From Superficieibacter sp. HKU1 (lineage in GTDB: Bacteria; Pseudomonadota; Gammaproteobacteria; Enterobacterales; Enterobacteriaceae): a stretch of 64,000 nt of DNA. Shown piece by piece: positions 53,361 through 62,771 of the stretch. Within the stretch, counting starts at the first letter, position 1; each line of letters opens with the position of its first letter. The DNA is taken from positions 2,542,001-2,606,000 of the forward strand of contig NZ_CP119754.1 of NCBI RefSeq assembly GCF_029319185.1, written 5' to 3'. Made by a program: the position numbers and the translations under genes. The notes below the pieces were generated by a model that was given only the letters and a program-made list of their open reading frames with translations, was not told the DNA's origin and did no database searches.

Positions 53361-55040
53361 ATGACAATACCTGCTACGCGCCGCCCTTCTGTGCTCGCGC
53401 TGAACATTGCCCTCGGCACGCTGCTGTTCGCTGCCGAAGCCGCACTGGCGGATGATGCGGTCAAACAACCGCCAGATATCCTGCTCGGCCCGCTTTTTAC
53501 CGATGTGCAGAGCGCCAAACTGTTCCCCGATCAGAAGACTTTTGCCGATGCGGTGCCAAAGGGCGATCCGCTGATGATCCTCGCCGATTACCGGATGCAG
53601 CGCAGCCAGCGAGGTTTTGATCTGCGCCACTTTGTGGACGTGAATTTTACGCTGCCGGGCGAAGGTGATAAATATGTGCCGCCTGCGGGCCAGACCCTTC
53701 GCGCGCATATCGACGACCTGTGGCCGGTGCTGACCCGCACTACCGATAGCGCGAGCAAGTGGGATTCCCTGCTGCCGCTGCCTGAATCCTATGTGGTTCC
53801 CGGCGGACGCTTCCGCGAGGTCTATTACTGGGACAGCTACTTCACCATGCTGGGTCTGGCAGAGAGCGGTCACTGGGATAAAATCGAGGATATGATCGCC
53901 AACTTCGCCTGGGAAATTGATACCTTCGGACATATTCCGAACGGCAACCGCAGCTACTATCTCAGCCGCTCGCAGCCGCCGTTTTTTGCGTTTATGGTGG
54001 AGTTGCTGACCGATCACAAAGGCGATGAAGTGTTAAAACAGTATCTGCCGCAGCTGGAAAAAGAGCACAACTACTGGATGGAAGGCGCGGATTCGCTGGC
54101 CGCCGGGCAAACCAATAAACGGGTGGTTAAGCTGGACGATGGCGCGGTGCTTAATCGCTACTGGGATGAGCGCGACGCGCCGCGTACCGAATCGTGGCTC
54201 GACGATGTGACCACCGCGAAAAATACGCCGAATCGGCCGGCGACCGAGGTTTATCGCGATCTGCGCGCCGGGGCGGCCTCCGGCTGGGACTTCAGCTCCC
54301 GCTGGATGGACGATCCGAATAAGCTCGGTACTCTGCGTACCACCAGCATCGTGCCGGTGGATCTGAACTCGCTGATGTTCAAGATGGAGAAAGTGCTGGC
54401 CCGCGCCAGTAAAGCCGCGGGCGATAGTGCCAAAGCCAGTCAGTATGACGCCGAAGCCAGCGCGCGCCAGCGGGCGATGGAAACTTACCTGTGGAACGAT
54501 AAAGAGGGCTGGTACGCCGATTACGATCTGAAAACGAAAAAGGTGCGCAATCAGCTTACCGCCGCTGCGTTGTTCCCGCTGTACGTGAATGCGGCGGCGA
54601 AAGATCGGGCGGATAAAGTTGCCACCGCCACCGCCTCACAGTTGCTGAAACCCGGCGGCATTACCACCACCACTGTCAACACCGGGCAGCAGTGGGATGC
54701 GCCGAACGGCTGGGCTCCGCTCCAGTGGGTGGCGACCGAAGGACTGCAAAATTATGGCCATGAAAAAGTGGCGATGGATGTGACCTGGCGCTTCCTGACC
54801 AACGTTCAGCACACTTACGACAGAGAGAAGAAGCTGGTGGAAAAATATGATGTCAGCTCCACCGGTACTGGCGGCGGCGGTGGCGAGTATCCGCTGCAGG
54901 ATGGCTTTGGCTGGACTAACGGCGTCACGCTGAAAATGCTTGACCTGGTTTGTCCGAAGGATAAACCCTGCGACAACGTGCCTTCCTCTCGCCCTCAGGC
55001 GGCAAATGACGATTCACTGACCCAAAAACAGGCGCAGTAA
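53361..55040 (+). CDS. treA: Periplasmic alpha,alpha-trehalase
   Basis: 559 residues with a signal peptide ending near AALADD. TreA hydrolyses trehalose to glucose in the periplasm under high osmolarity. Glycoside hydrolase 37 signatures are intact: PGGRFREVYYWDSYF, QWDAPNGWAPLQW, the catalytic Asp near residue 310 in GWDFSSRW and catalytic Glu in GGGGEYPLQDGFGWTNG. AAGGAGAATAATCG precedes the ATG. The position near ymgE/ycgR is conserved with E. coli, where dhaKLM lies on the other side. Confidence 0.97.
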   Translation: MTIPATRRPSVLALNIALGTLLFAAEAALADDAVKQPPDILLGPLFTDVQSAKLFPDQKTFADAVPKGDPLMILADYRMQRSQRGFDLRHFVDVNFTLPGEGDKYVPPAGQTLRAHIDDLWPVLTRTTDSASKWDSLLPLPESYVVPGGRFREVYYWDSYFTMLGLAESGHWDKIEDMIANFAWEIDTFGHIPNGNRSYYLSRSQPPFFAFMVELLTDHKGDEVLKQYLPQLEKEHNYWMEGADSLAAGQTNKRVVKLDDGAVLNRYWDERDAPRTESWLDDVTTAKNTPNRPATEVYRDLRAGAASGWDFSSRWMDDPNKLGTLRTTSIVPVDLNSLMFKMEKVLARASKAAGDSAKASQYDAEASARQRAMETYLWNDKEGWYADYDLKTKKVRNQLTAAALFPLYVNAAAKDRADKVATATASQLLKPGGITTTTVNTGQQWDAPNGWAPLQWVATEGLQNYGHEKVAMDVTWRFLTNVQHTYDREKKLVEKYDVSSTGTGGGGGEYPLQDGFGWTNGVTLKMLDLVCPKDKPCDNVPSSRPQAANDDSLTQKQAQ

Positions 55041-55175
55041 TCGCTCTGGCCCACTACCCGTTCTGGTAGTGGGCCATCTCTTGCATCATTAATTTTCCTT
55101 TTCTGATATCGACTTAATGCTGAATCCCTTGATTTGGCAAGGCTTTCTGCGCCTAAAATGCTTGAACACTGAAAC

Positions 55176-55194
55176 GATAACAATAATAATTCGC
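55176..55194 (+). promoter_or_regulatory. Fur-box-like sequence upstream of the siderophore receptor
   Basis: GATAACAATAATAATTCGC resembles the Fur consensus GATAATGATAATCATTATC, 40 bases before the receptor start. Iron-regulated expression is expected for this class of receptor. Confidence 0.65.
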
Positions 55195-55233
55195 ATTCCA
55201 TTGTTACGATTTTACACAACCCCGGAATGTGCG

Positions 55234-57351
55234 ATGACCCGATTGATTGCTAAACGCTCCACGCTGGCCTGCGCCCTGGCGCTGGCGCTGCCTCCTTTTG
55301 CGCTGGCGGAAGAAACGGTGGTGGTGACCGCCGCCCCCGTTGAGTCTGCCGTTGCGCCAACCAAAGGCTACACCGCGAAAACCTCGCGCGGCTCCACGAA
55401 AACCGATGAACCGCTCATTACCACCGCCCAGTCGGTCTCGGTGGTCACGCGTCAGCAGATGGACGATCAGGGTGCCAATACCATCAGTCAGGCACTCAAT
55501 TATACGCCGGGGGTGTACTCCAATTTTAGCGGCGGCGCGACCCGTTTCGACACCGTATCACTGCGCGGCTTCCACGGCGGCGACGTGGATAACCTGTTCC
55601 TCGACGGCATGCGCCTGATGAGCGACGGCGGCAGCCATAACGTGATTCAGATCGACCCGTGGTTCATTGAGCGCGTGGACGTGGTGAAAGGGCCGTCGTC
55701 GGCGCTGTACGGGCAGAGCGTGCCGGGTGGGCTGGTGAATTTGACCTCTAAGCGTCCGCAGTTTACGTCAGAAGGTCACGTTCGCCTGAGCGGAGGCACG
55801 CAGAATACCAAAGGCGGCGCGTTTGATTATACCGATGCCATCAACGACCAGTGGGCGTACCGTATCATCGGTATGACCCGCACCAGCGATACCCAGTACG
55901 ACCATACCCGCGAAGAGCGTTATGCCATCTCGCCTTCCCTGCTGTGGCAACCGGACACTGACACCAGCCTGCTGCTGCGCGCGTATCTGCAAAAAGATCC
56001 GTCCGCCGGCTATCACGGCTCGCTGCCGCTGGACGGTACGCGCTACGCGCACAACGGTCACAAACTGTCGAACAGCACCAATGAAGGCGATCCGGGCGAT
56101 GGCTATAAGCGCCGCGAGCAGATTTACAGTATGGAATTCGACCATCAGTTTGACGATATCTGGTCGGTGCATTCCAGCGGCAGCTACACCCACTCCAATG
56201 TCTCGCTGGATCAGGTCTATCAGGTCGGCTGGATCGACGGTTCCGACAATCTGTCTCGCGGGTACAGCGGCTCGCGCGGCTCGCTGGATGCCTGGTCAAC
56301 CGATAACCGCGTTCAGGCTGATTTCTCCACCGGTGAGGTGGCACACACCGTTGTCCTCGGCGGAGAATACCACCGCTTCCGCAATGATTTGTGGACCGGC
56401 GCAGGCGATGCCGCCGCGCTGAATCCGTATACCGGCTATACGCCGCAAACCGGACACACTATTACCTACAGCGACTATAACAATCGTCGTTACTATCAGA
56501 CCGGGGCGTATCTGCAGGATGAGATGGTGTGGAACCGCTGGCATCTTGACTTATCCGGACGCTTCGACCGCATTGTGTCTGAGCAGGTCAGTGATACCAA
56601 CAGCACCAAAAGCCGTCGCTCGGACGATCATGTCAGCACGCGCGCGTCACTGCTTTATGCTTTCGAAAACGGTTTATCGCCGTATATCAGCTACAGCGAA
56701 GCCATCACCCCGGCAACGCTGGCGGGTGCCGACGGCACGCTGCTGAAACCGACCACCGCCGAGCAGTACGAAGCTGGTCTGAAGTTCCAGCCGCCGGGAA
56801 CGTCCGATCTGTATAGCGTGGCGATTTATGATTTAACGCAGAAAGATGTGGCAACCCGCGATATTAACATCGCCACCGCGACCTTTATTCCGGCCGGTAA
56901 GGTGCATTCGCAGGGCGTGGAGCTGGAAGCGCGTAATCAACTTACCCCTGAGCTGAGCACCATTGCGTCGTACACCTGGAACCGTCTGCGCTTCCAGGAT
57001 TCGCTCGACGGCAACGACGGTAATATGCCGCAGCTGACGCCGGATCAGATGGCCTCGTTCTGGGCGCACTACCAGTTTGCGGGCGGGATCAGTGTCGGTA
57101 CCGGCGTGCGTTACATTGGTAAGCAGTGGGCCGACGATCAGAATACCGAGCGTCTGCCGTCAACGACCCTGCTGGATGCCTCGGTACGAGCCGATCTGGG
57201 CGCGTGGACGCCATCCCTGAAAGGGGCATTTGTCCAGGTTAACGCTAACAATCTGACCGATCGTGACTATGTGGCGGGCTGTTACGGAACAGGGAACTGC
57301 TATGTGGGAGCGGAACGAAGCGTGATTGCGACGGTAGGTTACAACTTCTGA
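55234..57351 (+). CDS. TonB-dependent siderophore receptor, FoxA-like
   Basis: 705 residues from ATG 55234 (MTRLIAKRSTLACAL), where the signal peptide begins; upstream in-frame codons run across the Fur-box-like site. A TonB-box-like ETVVVTAAP follows the signal peptide, then the plug domain (LRGFHGGDVDNLFLDGMRLM; VDVVKGPSSALYGQSVPGGL) and a 22-strand barrel ending in Phe (VGYNF). Overall pattern resembles the ferrioxamine receptor FoxA and ferrichrome receptor FhuA; the exact siderophore is not certain. It lies alone between treA and the ymgE-like gene. Confidence 0.88.
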   Translation: MTRLIAKRSTLACALALALPPFALAEETVVVTAAPVESAVAPTKGYTAKTSRGSTKTDEPLITTAQSVSVVTRQQMDDQGANTISQALNYTPGVYSNFSGGATRFDTVSLRGFHGGDVDNLFLDGMRLMSDGGSHNVIQIDPWFIERVDVVKGPSSALYGQSVPGGLVNLTSKRPQFTSEGHVRLSGGTQNTKGGAFDYTDAINDQWAYRIIGMTRTSDTQYDHTREERYAISPSLLWQPDTDTSLLLRAYLQKDPSAGYHGSLPLDGTRYAHNGHKLSNSTNEGDPGDGYKRREQIYSMEFDHQFDDIWSVHSSGSYTHSNVSLDQVYQVGWIDGSDNLSRGYSGSRGSLDAWSTDNRVQADFSTGEVAHTVVLGGEYHRFRNDLWTGAGDAAALNPYTGYTPQTGHTITYSDYNNRRYYQTGAYLQDEMVWNRWHLDLSGRFDRIVSEQVSDTNSTKSRRSDDHVSTRASLLYAFENGLSPYISYSEAITPATLAGADGTLLKPTTAEQYEAGLKFQPPGTSDLYSVAIYDLTQKDVATRDINIATATFIPAGKVHSQGVELEARNQLTPELSTIASYTWNRLRFQDSLDGNDGNMPQLTPDQMASFWAHYQFAGGISVGTGVRYIGKQWADDQNTERLPSTTLLDASVRADLGAWTPSLKGAFVQVNANNLTDRDYVAGCYGTGNCYVGAERSVIATVGYNF

Positions 57352-57358
57352 TGAATGT

Positions 57359-57382
57359 GCCGGGCAGCAGACGCTGCCCGGC
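57359..57382. terminator. Hairpin between convergent receptor and GlsB/YmgE genes
   Basis: GCCGGGCAGC (57359-57368) pairs exactly with GCTGCCCGGC (57373-57382) around AGAC. It lies between two convergent stop codons; no T run follows on either strand. Confidence 0.6.
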
Positions 57383-57399
57383 GAAAACGGCAATACAGG

Positions 57400-57651
57400 T
57401 TATCGGCGCACCATACGGAAGATAGCCAGCACCACAATGGCACCTACCACCGCGACCATAAAGCTACCCAGGTTAAAGCCGCTTACCGGGCCGCCAATAC
57501 CAAACAGCGTACTCAGCCAGCCACCGACCACCGCACCAATAATCCCGAGGATACAGGTGAGGAAGAAACCACCCCCATCGCGTCCCGGCATGATCAGTTT
57601 GGCAATAATACCTGCGATAAGTCCAAATACGATCCAGGCAATAATACCCAT
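57400..57651 (-). CDS. GlsB/YeaQ/YmgE-family small membrane protein
   Basis: 83 residues from ATG 57651 with AGGAGGA upstream. Three glycine-rich membrane helices are visible (IIAWIVFGLIAGIIAKLIM; LTCILGIIGAVVGGWLSTLF; FMVAVVGAIVVLAIFRMV). The family (transglycosylase-associated protein) is stress-induced in many bacteria; function not established. It occupies the ymgE position of E. coli. Confidence 0.92.
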   Translation of the reverse strand: MGIIAWIVFGLIAGIIAKLIMPGRDGGGFFLTCILGIIGAVVGGWLSTLFGIGGPVSGFNLGSFMVAVVGAIVVLAIFRMVRR

Positions 57652-57787
57652 TAGTCCATCCTCCTGTAAGTCACACAAAATGCAGGTGTTGTTTCCCTGC
57701 GCTAACGTTTCAAGTATAGGTAGATCCTGATAAAAGTGCGGCGACGGAGAAAATTTTTCTCACTGGCAAAAAAATAAATCGCTGCTA

Positions 57788-57814
57788 TGAAGTTCTGCCG
57801 CCAGCCGCCGATAC
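57788..57814 (+). promoter_or_regulatory. Sigma-28 promoter of ycgR
   Basis: TGAAGTTC, an 11-base gap, then GCCGATAC match the FliA consensus TAAAGTTT-N11-GCCGATAA at 13 of 16 positions. E. coli ycgR is a known class 3 flagellar gene. Confidence 0.8.
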
Positions 57815-57849
57815 TTCAGCAAAGAAATATCATCAGGGAATTATTGAGC

Positions 57850-58581
57850 GTGACTCATCACAGTGAACAATTTCTTAAACAGAACCCGCTGGCGGTCCTG
57901 GGCGTGCTGCGCGATCTGCATAAGCAGCAGATCCCAATCCGCGTGTGCTGGGCATCCGGACAATTTATCAGTCGCATTCTGGACGTGACGCAGGAACAGC
58001 TGATCATCGATTTCGGCAGCCAGGATTATGAAAATAGCGCGGTTCAGCGCGCGCAGGGTATTGAGATCACCGCCGAGACCCAGGGCGCGAAGGTGGAATT
58101 TCATCTGCCCGCATTGCGTAGCGCTGCCTGGCAGCAGCTTCCGGCGTTTGTTACTCCTCTGCCGCCGTCGCTGTGGTTTTTGCAGCGCCGGGAATATTTT
58201 CGCATCAGCGCCCCCCTGCACCCGGCCTATTTCTGTCATGCAACACTTGCCGATAACAGCGCCCTCCGCTTTCGTTTATACGATTTGTCGCTGGGCGGGA
58301 TGGGGGCATTAATGGATAACGCGCCGCCGGACTGTTTGCAGCCAGGCGTGCGTCTGTCGCAGATTGAACTGGATATGGGTGAATGGGGGCGTTTTCATTT
58401 TGATGTGCAGCTGATCGCCATTACCGAGCGCAAGGTGGTGGACGGTAAGAATGAAACCATCAGCACGCCGCGCCTGAGTTTCCGCTTTCTTAACGTTAAC
58501 CCGGCGGTGGAACGCGAACTCCAGCGGATTATTTTCTCGCTGGAGCGCGAGGCGCGCGAACGCGCCAAAAAAGTCCGCTGA
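57850..58581 (+). CDS. ycgR: Flagellar brake protein YcgR (PilZ, cyclic-di-GMP binding)
   Basis: 243 residues from GTG 57850 (VTHHSEQFLKQNPLAVLGVL); a TTG six bases earlier fits the AGGGA spacing better and is the alternative. YcgR binds cyclic-di-GMP and acts on the flagellar motor to slow swimming. The N-terminal YcgR domain is followed by PilZ with RREYFRIS (RxxxR) near residue 114 and DLSLGGMG (D/NxSxxG) near 153. A longer frame beginning at 57787 would run through the sigma-28 promoter, so it is rejected. Confidence 0.95.
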   Translation: MTHHSEQFLKQNPLAVLGVLRDLHKQQIPIRVCWASGQFISRILDVTQEQLIIDFGSQDYENSAVQRAQGIEITAETQGAKVEFHLPALRSAAWQQLPAFVTPLPPSLWFLQRREYFRISAPLHPAYFCHATLADNSALRFRLYDLSLGGMGALMDNAPPDCLQPGVRLSQIELDMGEWGRFHFDVQLIAITERKVVDGKNETISTPRLSFRFLNVNPAVERELQRIIFSLEREARERAKKVR

Positions 58582-59193
58582 TTACATGGCGTCCATCGCT
58601 TTCTGCACCTTCCAGATGTAGCGCGGAGCCTGCGGCGATGGATGTTTGTCGGCGACGTGCTCAACAAATTCGTCCGGGCTTAAATCGTTAATTTCTTCAA
58701 TCGCTTCTTTACGATCGGATGAAAAGGTTCTGAGCAATGCGCCTGCCCCGTTGGCATATGCCACCACCAGCGCGTATTGCATGGTTTCCGGATCTTTGAT
58801 CCCCGCCAGCGCGCCGTGTTCCAGAATGCTCAAATAGGCGGTGCCCATCGAGATATTGCGCTCCGGATTTTTCAGCTCGCTGGTGGACGGCTGTCCGCTC
58901 CAGCCCATATGGCGATACACGTCGCGCCCCGACGTTGAGGCTTTAAGCTGCATCAATCCTACGGCATTAGATTTGCTGACCACCGTCGGATTACCGCCGG
59001 ATTCGATGGCGATAATCGCCGTGATCAGCCGCGGGCTGACACCCCACGCCTCACCCGCTTTCTGGCTTATCGGCATCCACTGCATCGCCCGTTTCACCGG
59101 CACTTCAGGGTTCCACGGCGGGTTGGTATAATCCTGTTTTGACGAACATCCGGCCAGTAATACAATCAAAAAAGCAAACCATCTTAATTTCAC
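58582..59193 (-). CDS. emtA: Endo-type membrane-bound lytic transglycosylase A
   Basis: 203 residues, the E. coli EmtA (MltE) length. Lipoprotein signal with lipobox VLLAGC (Cys16). It cleaves glycan strands of peptidoglycan internally. The catalytic Glu is in AIIAIESGGNP near residue 64, with SKSNAVGLMQLK and YANGAGALL of the lysozyme-like SLT fold. Adjacent and convergent with ycgR; the stops abut. Confidence 0.96.
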   Translation of the reverse strand: MKLRWFAFLIVLLAGCSSKQDYTNPPWNPEVPVKRAMQWMPISQKAGEAWGVSPRLITAIIAIESGGNPTVVSKSNAVGLMQLKASTSGRDVYRHMGWSGQPSTSELKNPERNISMGTAYLSILEHGALAGIKDPETMQYALVVAYANGAGALLRTFSSDRKEAIEEINDLSPDEFVEHVADKHPSPQAPRYIWKVQKAMDAM

Positions 59194-59288
59194 GCATCAA
59201 TCCTTTTATACCTGCAATCCGCCGCTGCGGATGACAACGGTTGGGGTTAAATGCATGATAACCGTTTCATTCCCAGCAAGGAAATGCC

Positions 59289-60203
59289 ATGTCTCTGATT
59301 CATCTTATTGCCCCTTCCGGCTATTGCATTAACCAGATTGCCGCGGCGCGTGGCGTTGAACGTCTCGAAGCTGCCGGGCATCAGGTGGAAAATCGTGAGG
59401 TCATTCTGCGCCGCGAGCAGCGTTTTGCTGGCCCGGAGCAGGCCCGTCTGGCGGATATCAATGCCCTGGCGACGCTTGTAGGGGAAAACCGGATCGTAAT
59501 GGCGGTACGCGGTGGCTACGGAGCCAGCCGCCTGCTGGAGGATATCGACTGGCCAGCGCTGGTCGCGCGCCAGCAGCAGGATCCGCTGTTGATTTGCGGC
59601 CACAGTGATTTCACCGCCATTCAGATGGGCCTGCTGGCGGCCGGTAACGCGATCACCTTCAGCGGCCCGATGCTGGCCGGCAATTTTGGCGCAGAAACGC
59701 TGGACGCGTTTACCGAATACCATTTCTGGCAGGCGCTGCGTAATCCGGTCTTCACGCTTGAGTGGAACGGCGGCGGCCCGGCCTGTAAGGCCTCCGGCAC
59801 GTTATGGGGCGGCAATCTGGCGATGCTGGTCTCGCTTATCGGCACCCCCTGGCTGCCCGCGATTGAAAACGGCATTCTGGCGATCGAAGATATTAACGAA
59901 CATCCGTTCCGCGTTGAGCGCATGCTGCTCCAGCTTCATTATGCAGGCATCCTTAACCGTCAGCAGGCCATCGTGCTGGGCAGTTTTAGCGGCGTTGCCG
60001 CCAATGACTATGATGCTGGTTACGATTTGCAGAGCATGTGCCGCTATTTGCGTTCGCGTCTTCGCGTGCCGGTGATTAGCGGACTGGATTTTGGCCATGA
60101 GCCGCGCACCGTAACGTTACCGCTCGGGGCGCAGGCGACGCTGGTTCACCACGGGACAACCTCGACGCTGACGGTGAGCGGTCATCCGGTGCTAAATACC
60201 TAA
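59289..60203 (+). CDS. ldcA: Muramoyltetrapeptide carboxypeptidase (L,D-carboxypeptidase)
   Basis: 304 residues, matching E. coli LdcA. It removes the terminal D-Ala from cytoplasmic murein tetrapeptide during cell-wall recycling. The Ser nucleophile is in ICGHSDFTAIQMG near residue 106, Glu in LAIEDINEHPF near 201 and His in LDFGHEPRTVTLP near 270. AAGGAAATGCC precedes the ATG. Divergent from emtA and upstream of cvrA as in E. coli. Confidence 0.96.
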   Translation: MSLIHLIAPSGYCINQIAAARGVERLEAAGHQVENREVILRREQRFAGPEQARLADINALATLVGENRIVMAVRGGYGASRLLEDIDWPALVARQQQDPLLICGHSDFTAIQMGLLAAGNAITFSGPMLAGNFGAETLDAFTEYHFWQALRNPVFTLEWNGGGPACKASGTLWGGNLAMLVSLIGTPWLPAIENGILAIEDINEHPFRVERMLLQLHYAGILNRQQAIVLGSFSGVAANDYDAGYDLQSMCRYLRSRLRVPVISGLDFGHEPRTVTLPLGAQATLVHHGTTSTLTVSGHPVLNT

Positions 60204-60300
60204 AAAAATCCATTCATGGCACGTATTAGTCTCATCGAATTCTTGCAAATATGGTACTTTTTTGCAAAGACCATTCACGAAGATGAGGAGTACGTGAACT

Positions 60301-62037
60301 TTGGACGCCACGGCGATAATTAGTCTGTTCATTCTGGGTTCGGTGTTAATCACCAGTAGCATTTTATTGAGTTCATTTTCGTCGCGTCTTGGTATTCCTA
60401 TCCTGGTTATCTTTCTGGCTATCGGCATGCTGGCAGGTGTCGATGGCATTGGCGGCATTCCCTTCGATAACTATCCGCTGGCTTATATGATCAGTAACCT
60501 GGCGCTGGCGGTGATCCTGCTTGATGGCGGGATGCGTACCCAGGCCAGTTCGTTTCGCGTGGCGCTGGGTCCGGCCATTTCACTGGCGACCGTCGGCGTG
60601 TTAATCACCTCCGGGCTGACGGGCATGATGGCGGCGTGGCTGTTTAAGCTCAATATGATTGAAGGTCTGCTGATCGGCGCGATTGTCGGCTCGACCGATG
60701 CGGCAGCGGTGTTTTCGCTGCTTGGCGGCAAAGGGCTTAATGAGCGTGTGGGGTCAACGCTGGAAATTGAATCCGGCAGTAACGATCCGATGGCGGTATT
60801 TTTAACCATTACCCTGATAGAGATGATCCAGCAGCATGAAACCGCGCTGAGCTGGATGTTCGTGGTGCATATTATTCAGCAGTTCGGGCTGGGTATTGTG
60901 ATCGGGCTTTCCGGCGGCTATCTGTTACAGCAGATGATTAACCGTATTAGCCTGCCTGCGGGATTGTACCCGCTGCTGGCACTGAGCGGCGGGATCCTGG
61001 TCTTTGCGCTGACAACGTCTCTTGACGGCAGCGGCATTCTGGCGGTGTATCTTTGCGGCTTCTGGCTGGGGAATCGTCCTATCCGCAACCGCTTCGGTAT
61101 TCTGCAAAACTTTGATGGCCTGGCCTGGCTGTCGCAGATCGGCATGTTCCTGGTGCTGGGCCTGCTGGTAACGCCGTCGGATCTGCTGCCTATCGCCGTG
61201 CTGGCCCTGATCCTGTCGGCATGGATGATTTTCGTCGCCCGCCCGCTGTCGGTGTTCGCCTCTTTGCTACCGTTTCGCGGGTTTAATCTGCGCGAACGTA
61301 TTTTTATCAGCTGGGTGGGCCTGCGCGGCGCGGTGCCGATTATTCTGGCGGTGTTCCCGATGATGGCGGGTCTGGAAAACGCGCGGCTGTTTTTTAACGT
61401 CGCCTTCTTCGTGGTGCTGATTTCGCTGCTGTTACAGGGGACGTCGCTCGGCTGGGCCGCGAAAAAGGCCAAAGTGGTGGTACCTCCCGTCGGCTGGCCG
61501 GAATCGCGGGTCGGGCTGGATATTCATCCGGATAACCCGTGGGAACAGTTTATTTACCAGCTCAGCGCCGATCAGTGGTGCGTCGGTGCCGCCCTGCGCG
61601 ATCTGCACATGCCGCGTGAAACGCGCATCGCCGCGCTGTTTCGTGATAATGCATTGCTGCATCCGACAGGCAGTACGCGGCTGCGGGAAAACGATGTGCT
61701 GTGCGTGATTGGCCGCGAGCGCGATCTTCCGGCGCTCGGTAAATTATTCAGCCATTCACCGCCGGTATCGCTCGATCAGCGTTTCTTTGGCGACTTTATC
61801 CTTGAAGCCAGCGCCAAATTCGCCGATGTGGCAATGATTTATGGGCTGGACGGCGGTGAAGAATTCCGTGATAGCCAGCAGTCGCTGGGTGAGATTGTGC
61901 AGCGGCTGCTCGGCGCTGCGCCGGTGGTGGGCGATCAGGTGGAATTTGCGGGTATGGTGTGGACAGTGGCAGAAAAAGAAGATAACGACGTGCGTAAAGT
62001 CGGCGTGCGCGTGGCGGAAGAGGACGCGGTGGGATGA
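60301..62037 (+). CDS. cvrA: Potassium/proton antiporter CvrA (NhaP2)
   Basis: 578 residues, matching E. coli CvrA. The protein starts with TTG (LDATAIISLFILGS aligned to the E. coli Met start), with GAGGAG ten bases upstream. Twelve or so membrane helices carry the CPA1 motif IVGSTDAAAVFSLLGG and IESGSNDPMAVFL; a C-terminal RCK/TrkA-C region (REDV-like loop RLRENDVLCVIGRERDLP) regulates activity. It exchanges K+ for protons and supports growth at low osmolarity. The last core gene before the BIME array. Confidence 0.95.
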   Translation: MDATAIISLFILGSVLITSSILLSSFSSRLGIPILVIFLAIGMLAGVDGIGGIPFDNYPLAYMISNLALAVILLDGGMRTQASSFRVALGPAISLATVGVLITSGLTGMMAAWLFKLNMIEGLLIGAIVGSTDAAAVFSLLGGKGLNERVGSTLEIESGSNDPMAVFLTITLIEMIQQHETALSWMFVVHIIQQFGLGIVIGLSGGYLLQQMINRISLPAGLYPLLALSGGILVFALTTSLDGSGILAVYLCGFWLGNRPIRNRFGILQNFDGLAWLSQIGMFLVLGLLVTPSDLLPIAVLALILSAWMIFVARPLSVFASLLPFRGFNLRERIFISWVGLRGAVPIILAVFPMMAGLENARLFFNVAFFVVLISLLLQGTSLGWAAKKAKVVVPPVGWPESRVGLDIHPDNPWEQFIYQLSADQWCVGAALRDLHMPRETRIAALFRDNALLHPTGSTRLRENDVLCVIGRERDLPALGKLFSHSPPVSLDQRFFGDFILEASAKFADVAMIYGLDGGEEFRDSQQSLGEIVQRLLGAAPVVGDQVEFAGMVWTVAEKEDNDVRKVGVRVAEEDAVG

Positions 62038-62077
62038 CATGCCGTTAGCTGGCGGAGATGTTGGCTATGGTGGACGC

Positions 62078-62771
62078 GATGCCGGGAGGCGGCTTCACCT
62101 TGCCCGGCCTACGGTAAAGGTTGAGTCTGGCACTAAGATTGTAGGCCCGGTAAGCACAGCGCCACCGGGCAGGCGGTACGGCGTTGGCTATTGTGGGCGC
62201 GATGCCGGAAGCGGCTTCGCCTTGCCCGGCCTACGGTAAAGGTTGAGTCTGGCACTAAGATTGTAGGCCCGGTAAGCGCAGCGCCACCGGGCAGGCGGTA
62301 CGGCGTTGGCTATTGTGGGCGCGATGCCGGAAGCGGCTTCGCCTTGCCCGGCCTACGGCAAAGGTTGATTCTGGCACTAAGATTGTAGGCCCGGTAAGCG
62401 CAGCGCCACCGGGCAGGCGGTGCGGCGTTGGCTATGGTGGACGCGATGCCGGGAGGCGGCTTCGCCTTGCCCGGCCTACGGTAAAGGTTGAGTCTGGCAC
62501 TAAGATTGTAGGCCCGGTAAGCGCAGCGCCACCGGGCAGGCGGTACGGCGTTGGCTATTGTGGGCGCGATGCCGGAAGCGGCTTCGCCTTGCCCGGCCTA
62601 CGGCAAAGGTTGATTCTGGCACTAAGATTGTAGGCCCGGTAAGCGCAGCGCCACCGGGCAGGCGGTGCGGCGTTGGCTATGGTGGACGCGATGCCGGGAG
62701 GCGGCTTCGCCTTGCCCGGCCTACGGTAAAGGTTGATTCTGGCACTAAGATTGTAGGCCCGGTAAGCGCAG
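62078..62771. repeat. Tandem array of six 122/123-bp BIME (paired REP) units
   Basis: Units begin at 62078, 62201, 62323, 62445, 62568 and 62690. Each contains one REP (GATGCCGGGAGGCGGCTTCG or the one-base-shorter GATGCCGGAAGCGGCTTCG form), a spacer with CTGGCACTAAGATTG, and an inverted REP (GGCCCGGTAAGCGCAGCGCC). Two subtypes, A (123 bp, GGGAGG) and B (122 bp, GGAAG), occur in the order A-B-B-A-B-A. The sixth unit stops after 82 bases where the insertion element begins. Open frames through this stretch are artefacts of the repeat. Confidence 0.93.

Noticed and set aside
53211..54017. 268-residue open frame on the minus strand
   Set aside because: It is antisense to treA, whose frame carries all trehalase motifs; GC-rich coding DNA often leaves such shadows.
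62078..62771. Regular repeats resembling a CRISPR array
   Set aside because: The unit is 122/123 bp, made of paired REP palindromes with constant spacers; there are no unique spacers and no cas genes.
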